Assembly: GCA_023150455.1 (NCBI GenBank)
Contig: JAKLKW010000027.1
Location: forward strand, 1 to 36,569
Reading direction: 5' to 3'
Length of the DNA: 36,569 bases
Origin: Alphaproteobacteria bacterium
GTDB lineage: Bacteria > Pseudomonadota > Alphaproteobacteria > JAEULC01
Part shown: positions 1 to 7,164 of the stretch, in pieces
Numbering within the stretch: position 1 is the stretch's first letter
Layout: every line of letters starts with the position of its first letter
Translations under genes and position numbers: made by a program
Notes under the pieces: model-generated
Seen by the model: only the letters and a program-made list of their open reading frames with translations
Databases searched by the model: none
What the model was told of the DNA's origin: nothing

Positions 1-1
1 G

Positions 2-2668
2 GTGGCGCCGCAGCACAAGGCCGGCCAGCGCCTGCTCGAGCACCTGAAGAACGCGAACAAGGATGCCAATTCCGAGCTGCCGCGCCTCGCCCTCAAGCTC
101 GCCACCGGCGCCGGCAAGACCACGGTCATGGCCATGCTGATCGCCTGGCAGACCATTAACGCCGTGCGCCGCCCGGGCAGCAGCCGCTTCACCCGCGGCT
201 TCCTGGTCGTCACGCCGGGCCTGACCATCAAGGACCGGCTGCGCGTGCTGCAGCCGAACGATCCCGACAGCTACTACAAGGACCGCGAGCTGGTGCCGAA
301 CGACCTGCTGGAGGAGATCAACCGCGCCAAGATCGTCATCACCAACTACCACGCCTTCAAGCTGCGCGAGCGAATGGAGCTGTCGAAGGGCGGCCGGTCG
401 CTGCTGCAAGGCCGCGGCGAGGAGCTGAAGACGCTGGAGTCCGAAGGCCAGATGCTCCAGCGCGTCATGCCCGATCTCATGGGCCTCAAGAACATCCTGG
501 TGCTGAACGACGAGGCGCATCACTGCTATCGCGTCCGTCCCAAGGACGACGACGAGGAGGACCTCAAGGGCGACGAGCGCAAGGAGGCGGAGAAGAACAA
601 CGAGACGGCGCGGCTCTGGGTTTCGGGCCTGGAAACGGTCGACCGCAAGCTCGGAGTCGGCCGCGTGTTCGACCTGTCGGCCACGCCATTCTTCCTGCGC
701 GGCTCGGGCTATGCCGAGGGCACGCTGTTCCCCTGGACCATGAGCGACTTCTCGCTGATGGACGCGATTGAGTGCGGCATCGTCAAGCTGCCGCGCGTGC
801 CGGTGGCGCAAAACATCCCCGGCGACGAGATGCCGGTGTTCCGGAACCTGTGGGAGAACATCCGCAAGGACATGCCCAAGAAGGGTCGCGGCAAGGCCGA
901 AGGCCTCGACCCGTTGAAGCTGCCCACGCGGCTGCAGACTGCGCTGCAGGCGCTCTATGGCCACTACGAGGAGACGTTCGAGCTATGGCAGAAGCAGGGC
1001 GTCAAGGTGCCGCCCTGCTTCATCATCGTCTGCCAGAATACGGCGATCTCGAAGCTGGTCTACGACTACGTGTCCGGTTTCCAGCGGCAGAACGAGGACG
1101 GATCGAGCACGCTGGAGAACGGCCGCCTAGCCCTGTTCCGCAATTTCGACGAGGTCACCGGCAACGCGCTACCGCGTCCGAACACGCTGCTGATCGACAG
1201 CGAGCAGCTCGAGGCCGGCGACGCGCTGGATCCGAATTTCCGTGCCATGGCCGCCGACGAGCTGGTGCGCTTCCGGCGCGAGATCGTCGAGCGCACCGGC
1301 GATGCCCGCGCTGCAGACAACATCACGGACCAGGAGCTGCTGCGCGAGGTGATGAACACGGTAGGCAAGCCCGGCACCCTGGGCGGCGCGATCCGCTGCG
1401 TCGTCTCGGTTTCGATGCTGACCGAGGGTTGGGACGCGAACACGGTCACCCACGTCCTAGGCATCCGCGCATTCGGCACGCAGCTCCTGTGCGAGCAGGT
1501 CATCGGGCGCGCCCTGCGGCGCCAGTCCTACGACCTGAACGACGATGGCCTGTTCGGCACCGAGTATGCCGACGTGTTCGGCATCCCGTTCGACTTCACC
1601 GCCAAGCCGGTCATAGCCCCGCCGCAGCCGCCGCGCGAGACCGTGCAGGTCCGCGCCGTCCGGCCCGAGCGCGATCAACTCGAAATCCGCTTCCCGCGCG
1701 TCGAGGGCTACCGCGTCGAGCTGCCCGAGGAGCGGCTGACGGCGGCGTTCACCGACGATTCGCTCCTGGAGATCAACCCCGCGCTGGTCGGCCCCTCGAT
1801 CACGCGCAATGCCGGGATCATCGGCGAAGCCGTCAACCTGGACCTGGAGCATCTCGACAAGCTGCGGCCGTCGACCGTGCTCTACAACCTGACGCAGCGC
1901 CTGCTCTATACGAAGTGGCGCGATCCGGGCGAAGAGCCGAAGCTGCACCTGTTCGGCCAGCTCAAGCGCATCACCAAGCAATGGCTGGACACGTGCCTGG
2001 TGTGCACGGGCGGGACCTATCCCGGCGTGCTGATGTACCAGGAACTGGCCGACATGGCCTGCAACCGCATCACGGCCGCGATCACCCTGGCCCATGCCGG
2101 CGGCAAGCCGATCAAGGCGCTGCTCGATCCCTACAATCCCACCGGCTCGACCCGCCATGTGCGATTCAATACGTCGAAGACTGACCGTTGGGACACGAGT
2201 GGCCCGCCGATCAAGAGCCACATCAATTGGATCGTGCTCGACAGTGACTGGGAAGCCGAGTTCTGCCGCGTCGCCGAATCGCACCCCCGCGTGCATGCCT
2301 ATGTGAAGAACCACAATCTCGGCCTGGAAGTGCCGTACCGCTACGGCTCGGAGACGCGCAAATACCTGCCGGACTTCATCGTGCTGGTCGACGACGGGCA
2401 TGGTCCCGACGACCTCTTGCACCTCGTCGTCGAGATCAAGGGGTATCGCGGCGAGGGCGCGAAGGAGAAGAAGACGACGATGGAGGCCTACTGGATCCCC
2501 GGCGTGAACCAGCTCGGCAGCTACGGCCGCTGGGCCTTCGCCGAGTTCACCGAGGTGTTCCGGATCGAGTCGGATTTTGCGGCCAAGGTGCAATCCGAGT
2601 TCGGCAAGATGATCGAATCTGTTGCATTGCGCGAGATTCCGTCCGTCCTGCCGGATGCTGTCGCATGA
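2..2668 (+). CDS. Type III-like (BPTD_3080-type) restriction helicase-nuclease, 5' end outside window
   Basis: Restriction subunit of a DNA modification-restriction system, expected to use ATP to move on DNA and cut it. Seen: SF2 helicase motifs with Walker A GAGKT at visible residues 36-40, DEAH at 170-173, SAT at 226-228 and a motif VI-like QVIGRALRR at 499-507. The C-terminus has a PD-(D/E)XK-like nuclease signature: D791, then E811-I-K813 in a hydrophobic strand. The visible part is 888 residues. The frame is open at the first base and the Walker A motif sits abnormally close to the start, so the true N-terminus lies upstream. The stop overlaps the next start (ATGA), and a methyltransferase follows 300 bases later, which fits a Res/Mod pair. 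Family assignment comes from remembered similarity to the BPTD_3080 restriction family and is not confirmed by a search. Confidence 0.9.
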   Translation: MAPQHKAGQRLLEHLKNANKDANSELPRLALKLATGAGKTTVMAMLIAWQTINAVRRPGSSRFTRGFLVVTPGLTIKDRLRVLQPNDPDSYYKDRELVPNDLLEEINRAKIVITNYHAFKLRERMELSKGGRSLLQGRGEELKTLESEGQMLQRVMPDLMGLKNILVLNDEAHHCYRVRPKDDDEEDLKGDERKEAEKNNETARLWVSGLETVDRKLGVGRVFDLSATPFFLRGSGYAEGTLFPWTMSDFSLMDAIECGIVKLPRVPVAQNIPGDEMPVFRNLWENIRKDMPKKGRGKAEGLDPLKLPTRLQTALQALYGHYEETFELWQKQGVKVPPCFIIVCQNTAISKLVYDYVSGFQRQNEDGSSTLENGRLALFRNFDEVTGNALPRPNTLLIDSEQLEAGDALDPNFRAMAADELVRFRREIVERTGDARAADNITDQELLREVMNTVGKPGTLGGAIRCVVSVSMLTEGWDANTVTHVLGIRAFGTQLLCEQVIGRALRRQSYDLNDDGLFGTEYADVFGIPFDFTAKPVIAPPQPPRETVQVRAVRPERDQLEIRFPRVEGYRVELPEERLTAAFTDDSLLEINPALVGPSITRNAGIIGEAVNLDLEHLDKLRPSTVLYNLTQRLLYTKWRDPGEEPKLHLFGQLKRITKQWLDTCLVCTGGTYPGVLMYQELADMACNRITAAITLAHAGGKPIKALLDPYNPTGSTRHVRFNTSKTDRWDTSGPPIKSHINWIVLDSDWEAEFCRVAESHPRVHAYVKNHNLGLEVPYRYGSETRKYLPDFIVLVDDGHGPDDLLHLVVEIKGYRGEGAKEKKTTMEAYWIPGVNQLGSYGRWAFAEFTEVFRIESDFAAKVQSEFGKMIESVALREIPSVLPDAVA

Positions 2669-2955
2669 TCGCATTCGATGACCTTCTTCGCGAGGTGTCG
2701 AGGAATGGACGAGTCTGTCCGCAGCCGAAACATTGGCATCGGCTCTACGAACTGCTTCCCGATCGTCGCAGGCGTGGCGCTGGCTGGGAGCCGCCTCTGC
2801 CGCTGATCCTGGACGGCTGGCATTGCTCCAGCGACGCAGAGAAGCGCGAGCGGTTCCACCTGCACCTTCGCCGGGCGAACGAACATGGTGCAATCCAGGC
2901 AGTCGCCGACCTGCTTCTCGGCTTGAAACCCTGCGATTGGCTAGTAGAGACATAG
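2665..2955 (+). CDS. Small protein between restriction and methylation genes
   Basis: A 96-residue protein of unknown function. Its ATG overlaps the restriction gene's stop by the ATGA arrangement, and its TAG lies four bases before the methyltransferase ATG, so it should be translated in fixed proportion with both partners. It is rich in Trp, His, Leu and Arg (motifs WHRLYELLP and LILDGWHCSS), has no signal peptide or membrane segment, and looks like a compact soluble alpha-helical protein. I do not recognise the family. Its position inside the Res/Mod pair suggests a structural or regulatory subunit of the same complex, which is inference. That it is a real gene rests on the tight coupling on both sides and on codon usage like its neighbours. 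Confidence 0.75.
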   Translation: MIAFDDLLREVSRNGRVCPQPKHWHRLYELLPDRRRRGAGWEPPLPLILDGWHCSSDAEKRERFHLHLRRANEHGAIQAVADLLLGLKPCDWLVET

Positions 2956-2959
2956 CGCG

Positions 2960-5692
2960 ATGGCCCCGAAATCTCCTGCAAGACAGCCGGCGAAAAAGAC
3001 CATCGAGACGCTGACGCACGACGCGGACAGGCGGAAGAACATCCCGACCGCCGAATACCAGTCGGTCATCCAGCAGGAGCAGGAGCATCCCGTCCGCGTC
3101 GTCTACGAGCGGCGCAACTGCGACCTCGACCCGCAGCTCGTCTGGCGCGGCAAGGACGAGCGCGACTGGAGCGACCTCGTCGTCCACGCGCCGCCGCTCT
3201 ACATCCAGGAGAAGGTGCATCCCAAGGCGCTGATCGACGACCTGCTGCGCCAGTCGCGCGAAAGCGCGACCGAGTCGGGAGAGGCCGCGCCCGACCTGTT
3301 CGCCGACTTCAACGGCATCCCCAAGGGCGTCGACCGCACCGAGTTCTACCGCCACGACCTCAACTGGTCGAACCGCATGATCCTGGGCGACTCGCTCCAG
3401 GTCATGGCCAGCCTCGCCGAGCGCGAGGGCCTGCGCGGCAAGGTGCAGTGCATCTATTTCGACCCGCCCTACGGGATCAGGTTCAACAGCAATTTCCAGT
3501 GGAGCACGACCAGCCGCGACGTGAAGGACGGCAACGCCGCCCACATCACGCGCGAGCCGGAGCAGGTGAAGGCGTTCCGCGATACGTGGCGGGACGGGAT
3601 TCACAGCTATCTGACGTATCTGCGGGATCGGTTGTCGGTAGCGAGGGATCTGCTCAGTGAGTCGGGGTCGATCTTTGTGCAGATTGGGGACGAGAACGTT
3701 CACCGGCTCCGTTCGTTGATGGAAGAGGTATTCGGTGAGCAGAATTTCGTTACCGTGGTCACGGCGCAGAAGACAGGAACAGTTACAGGGCAATTTATTC
3801 AGTCAAACACCGACTACGTTATCTGGTTCGCGCGAAACAGGGAATTGGCAAAATTTCGCCAACCTTTCCAGGAGCGAGAAGGTAAACCTGATAGGGAAAC
3901 CACGAAACTATGTACAATTGAGCGGTCTGATTTCAGTGCATATCCGCTGACTTCCGATGGGTTCCGCGAAACCACAACCGTCAAGTTTGAATACGAGGGG
4001 AAGACCTTCTACCCGGGGGACAATAGACATTGGGGCGTAACAAACGCGGAACTTGATCGAGTAGCAAGAGCAGGACGAATTCTGCGTCAACAGGGCCAGA
4101 TAAGGCTTCGGTACTTTTGGGATGACTATCCAGTAGTTGCCCTTGGCGCGCATTGGAGCGACGTGGGCGGCGCAATTGGCAAAATCTATGTGGTTCAGAC
4201 TGCAACGAAGGTCGTTGAGCGTTGCATGCTAATGGCCACCGACCCTGGCGACCTCGTGCTCGACCCGACCTGCGGTTCCGGCACGACAGCCTACATCGCC
4301 GAACAGTGGGGCCGGCGTTGGATCACGATCGACACGTCGCGCGTGGCATTGGCGCTGGCGCGCGCCCGTATCATGGGCGCGCGGTATCCCTACTACCTGC
4401 TGGCCGACTCGCGCGAGGGGCAGGTCAAGGAAGCCGAGGTCACCCGCACCGCGCCGTCGTCGCAGCCGGTCACGGGCAACATCCGGCATGGCTTCGTCTA
4501 CGAGCGCGTGCCGCACATCACGTTGAAGTCGATCGCCAACAACGCCGAGATCGACGTGATCTGGGAGAAGTGGCAGGCGAAGCTGGAGCCGCTCCGTGAA
4601 AAGTTGAATGTCGCCGCCAAACAGCCCTGGCAGGAATGGGAGATCCCGCGTAAGGCCGACGCGTCCTGGCCGGAAGCGACGCGGAAGCTCCATGCCGAAT
4701 GGTGGCAGGGGCGCATTGCGCGGCAGAAGGAAATCGACGCCTCGATCGCGGCCAAGGCCGAGTACGAGTTCCTCTACGACAAGCCCTACGAGGACAAGCG
4801 AAAGGTCCGCGTGGCAGGGCCGTTCACGGTCGAGAGCCTGTCGCCGCACCGAGTGCTGGGCGTGGACGAGAACGACGAGCTGATCGACGCGATGAACGAC
4901 GAGCGCGACGAGTACGGGGCAAAGAAGACCTTCCCCGAGATGATCCTGGAGAACCTGAAGGCCGCCGGCGTGCAGCAGGCGCACAAGGAGGACCGCATCG
5001 CCTTCACGGCACTCGTGCCGTGGCCGGGCGACCTGGTCTGCGCCGAAGGGCGCTACATGGAGGGCGAGGCCGAGAAGCGCGCCGCCGTTTTCATCGGGCC
5101 GGAGTTCGGCACGGTGCAGCGCGCCGACCTCGTGCAGGCGGCGCGCGAGGCGGGCGATGCCGGGTTCGACGTGCTGATCGCCTGCGCCTTCAACTACGAG
5201 GCGCGCACGACCGAATTCAACAAGCTCGGCCGCATCCCCGTGCTCAAGGCGCGCATGAACGCCGACCTGCACATGGCCGAGGACCTGAAGAACACAGGCA
5301 AGGGCAACCTGTTCGTCGTCTTCGGCGAGCCCGACATCGACCTCATCGCCGAGAAGGACGGCCGCCTGCGCGTCAAGGTCAACGGCGTCGACGTGTTCAA
5401 GCCGCAGCTCGGCAAGGTCGAGTCGAGCAGCACGGACGAGATTGCCTGCTGGTTCGTCGACACCGACTACAACGAGGAAAGTTTCTTCGTCCGCCACGCC
5501 TATTTCCTCGGCGCCAACGACCCCTACGGTGCGCTAAAGACCACGCTCAAGGCCGAGATCGACGCCGACGCCTGGGCCACGCTCCGCAGCGACACATCCC
5601 GCCCCTTCCCCAAGCCGAAGTTGGGCCGCATCGCGGTCAAGGTGATCAATCACCTGGGGGACGAGGTGATGAAGGTGTTCAAAGTGGGGTAG
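2960..5692 (+). CDS. Large beta-class (type III Mod-like) DNA methyltransferase
   Basis: Site-specific DNA methyltransferase, probably N6-adenine, that should protect host DNA from the upstream nuclease. Catalytic motif IV is DPPY at residues 168-171. The AdoMet-binding motif I, DPTCGSGTT, follows at 435-443. This IV-before-I order defines the beta class used by type III Mod subunits. The N-terminus (KKTIETLTHDADRRKN) resembles Mod starts. At 910 residues it is longer than most Mods; about 460 residues after motif I form an extension without a motif I recognise. The stretch between motifs IV and I (roughly 3600-4240) has lower GC and different codon use from the rest of the gene. By hand count 3781-3960 is 83/180 GC (46%), against 40/60 (67%) at 3301-3360. 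This is where the target-recognition domain lies in beta-class enzymes, suggesting a swapped specificity module. Confidence 0.92.
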   Translation: MAPKSPARQPAKKTIETLTHDADRRKNIPTAEYQSVIQQEQEHPVRVVYERRNCDLDPQLVWRGKDERDWSDLVVHAPPLYIQEKVHPKALIDDLLRQSRESATESGEAAPDLFADFNGIPKGVDRTEFYRHDLNWSNRMILGDSLQVMASLAEREGLRGKVQCIYFDPPYGIRFNSNFQWSTTSRDVKDGNAAHITREPEQVKAFRDTWRDGIHSYLTYLRDRLSVARDLLSESGSIFVQIGDENVHRLRSLMEEVFGEQNFVTVVTAQKTGTVTGQFIQSNTDYVIWFARNRELAKFRQPFQEREGKPDRETTKLCTIERSDFSAYPLTSDGFRETTTVKFEYEGKTFYPGDNRHWGVTNAELDRVARAGRILRQQGQIRLRYFWDDYPVVALGAHWSDVGGAIGKIYVVQTATKVVERCMLMATDPGDLVLDPTCGSGTTAYIAEQWGRRWITIDTSRVALALARARIMGARYPYYLLADSREGQVKEAEVTRTAPSSQPVTGNIRHGFVYERVPHITLKSIANNAEIDVIWEKWQAKLEPLREKLNVAAKQPWQEWEIPRKADASWPEATRKLHAEWWQGRIARQKEIDASIAAKAEYEFLYDKPYEDKRKVRVAGPFTVESLSPHRVLGVDENDELIDAMNDERDEYGAKKTFPEMILENLKAAGVQQAHKEDRIAFTALVPWPGDLVCAEGRYMEGEAEKRAAVFIGPEFGTVQRADLVQAAREAGDAGFDVLIACAFNYEARTTEFNKLGRIPVLKARMNADLHMAEDLKNTGKGNLFVVFGEPDIDLIAEKDGRLRVKVNGVDVFKPQLGKVESSSTDEIACWFVDTDYNEESFFVRHAYFLGANDPYGALKTTLKAEIDADAWATLRSDTSRPFPKPKLGRIAVKVINHLGDEVMKVFKVG

Positions 5693-5703
5693 GCGGGACC
5701 AAC

Positions 5704-7164
5704 ATGCCTGACCGGGACTCACATCGGGTCGGGGAACCGCTGGCCACGCCGGAAGGGCCGGGCGGTCCGCGCGATGTCGAGTACCAGAGACTGGAAGCAA
5801 GGTCTCGTTCGGCCGTCGACGAGATATGGAATGTGGAAGATCACCACGATTTGTCGGTCGATGACGAGCACGCCGAAGATCCATGGGACAGCTCGCCGAC
5901 GGCGCATACAACGTTCGATGCCCATGTTGTCGAGATTCAACCAGCCGACGTACCCGCGACGCCTGTCGGCCGACAATCGGGAACGATCGAACCCGCTCCC
6001 GCGCCGGCGGCATTCCCTGAACCAACTGCGCGCATCGAAAACAATGCGTCCGAAGTGGCCGGCAAGGCGGACCTGCCGCTTGATCTGCCATTCGAATCGA
6101 CCCCGGTCCCGGTCCCGGACATCGATGCATGGAGCGAACTCGAGGCCGCGGAGACTGAACTGGTTCAGGCGGTTCTGGAAGGTGAAGCCGCCGACGATCC
6201 GCTTGCTGGCATGGAGAACGTCCGCTCCAGCCGTGGCGACCGTGATCCGATCGCGTCAGCGGAACATGACGTCGAGCCGGACGGGCCGGATGACGATGGA
6301 CTGCTCGATCAGTCCTTCGATGAAATCGACTACCAGAACGAGCTGCCCGAAGCGACCTTCGACCGGAATTTCGATACGATCGACAAATCGGCCGTCGATC
6401 CGCACCAGGAGCTCGATCCGGATTTCGGCATCTATGATTTCGACCGGACCGCCCGCCAGCGGCCATGGGAGGTCGTGCCGGCGGAAGACGCCGACACCGC
6501 CACACGGAGCGCAAGGCGGAAGGCGGCATCGATCGTCTCCTTGATCGAGGTCAGCACGCGGCAGGAGCAGGATTGGGCGCTGGACTGGCTTACCGACTTA
6601 TTCCTGCATCTTCGCCATGCTGCGACTTATCGTGCGATCGATCGGGCCGCCGCCGAAGGTCTGACGATGGACCTGCTTCGCATGATGGTCGAGGTACGGC
6701 GCGCGTGGCTGGAGCGGCCGGAATGGTGGGTCGGGCGATACGGTTATGGAGGCGAAATCGCTCCGCTTCCCCATGGTCGGATCGCCCTCACCTGGGCGCT
6801 TGCGCGGCGCCTATGCCTGGCGCGCGCCGACTTTCCGCCGGAGGCGATGATCGCCGATGAATGGTTCGAAGAATGGAAGGTTCTCGGAGCTGGCGAAGCC
6901 GGCTACCTGTCGTTTCCTGCCTATATCGACGTAAGGGTTGCCGGACTGGATGCCGGGTCGCTCGATCGCGGGCTATGGCTTGAGCACCGACACAACGATT
7001 ACCGGGAAACGGGCGACCGCTGGGACTGGTACCAGCACGTGTCGCATGAGGACGATGCGGTCCGGGCCGGATTCAGGGTGCTGACCCCATTCGATGAGCG
7101 CCCAGGATCGATCAAAGGGCTGATCCGTGACCCACAGGATCGGGAGCGCCGGCGTGCCCGCTGA
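5704..7164 (+). CDS. Acidic two-part protein linking Mod and SNF2 genes
   Basis: Unrecognised 486-residue protein. The ATG at 5704 lies 11 bases after the methyltransferase stop with GGCGGGA just upstream; the frame stays open further upstream, but only antisense-like, low-complexity residues are encoded there. Residues 1 to about 270 are rich in Asp, Glu, Pro and Ala, with repeated acidic motifs (LDQSFDEIDYQNELPE, ATFDRNFDTIDKS) and no membrane segment, so they are probably disordered. Residues about 275-486 look folded, rich in Trp, Leu and Arg (QDWALDWLTDLFLHLRH, RPEWWVGRYGYGGE). The 3' end overlaps the SNF2 gene or ends one base before its alternative ATG. An adaptor or DNA-mimic role within the restriction complex is possible but is inference only. 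Confidence 0.8.
   Translation: MPDRDSHRVGEPLATPEGPGGPRDVEYQRLEARSRSAVDEIWNVEDHHDLSVDDEHAEDPWDSSPTAHTTFDAHVVEIQPADVPATPVGRQSGTIEPAPAPAAFPEPTARIENNASEVAGKADLPLDLPFESTPVPVPDIDAWSELEAAETELVQAVLEGEAADDPLAGMENVRSSRGDRDPIASAEHDVEPDGPDDDGLLDQSFDEIDYQNELPEATFDRNFDTIDKSAVDPHQELDPDFGIYDFDRTARQRPWEVVPAEDADTATRSARRKAASIVSLIEVSTRQEQDWALDWLTDLFLHLRHAATYRAIDRAAAEGLTMDLLRMMVEVRRAWLERPEWWVGRYGYGGEIAPLPHGRIALTWALARRLCLARADFPPEAMIADEWFEEWKVLGAGEAGYLSFPAYIDVRVAGLDAGSLDRGLWLEHRHNDYRETGDRWDWYQHVSHEDDAVRAGFRVLTPFDERPGSIKGLIRDPQDRERRRAR

Noticed and set aside
1457..3793. Long minus-strand open frame (778 codons) opposite the restriction genes
   Set aside because: Frame shadow of high-GC coding DNA: the plus strand carries complete helicase, nuclease and methyltransferase motifs, and the antisense product is His/Arg/Leu-rich without any domain.
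4699..5703. Upstream extension of the acidic protein's frame
   Set aside because: Overlaps the methyltransferase C-terminus in another frame and encodes Arg/Ala/Gly-rich shadow sequence; an ATG with ribosome-binding site exists at 5704.
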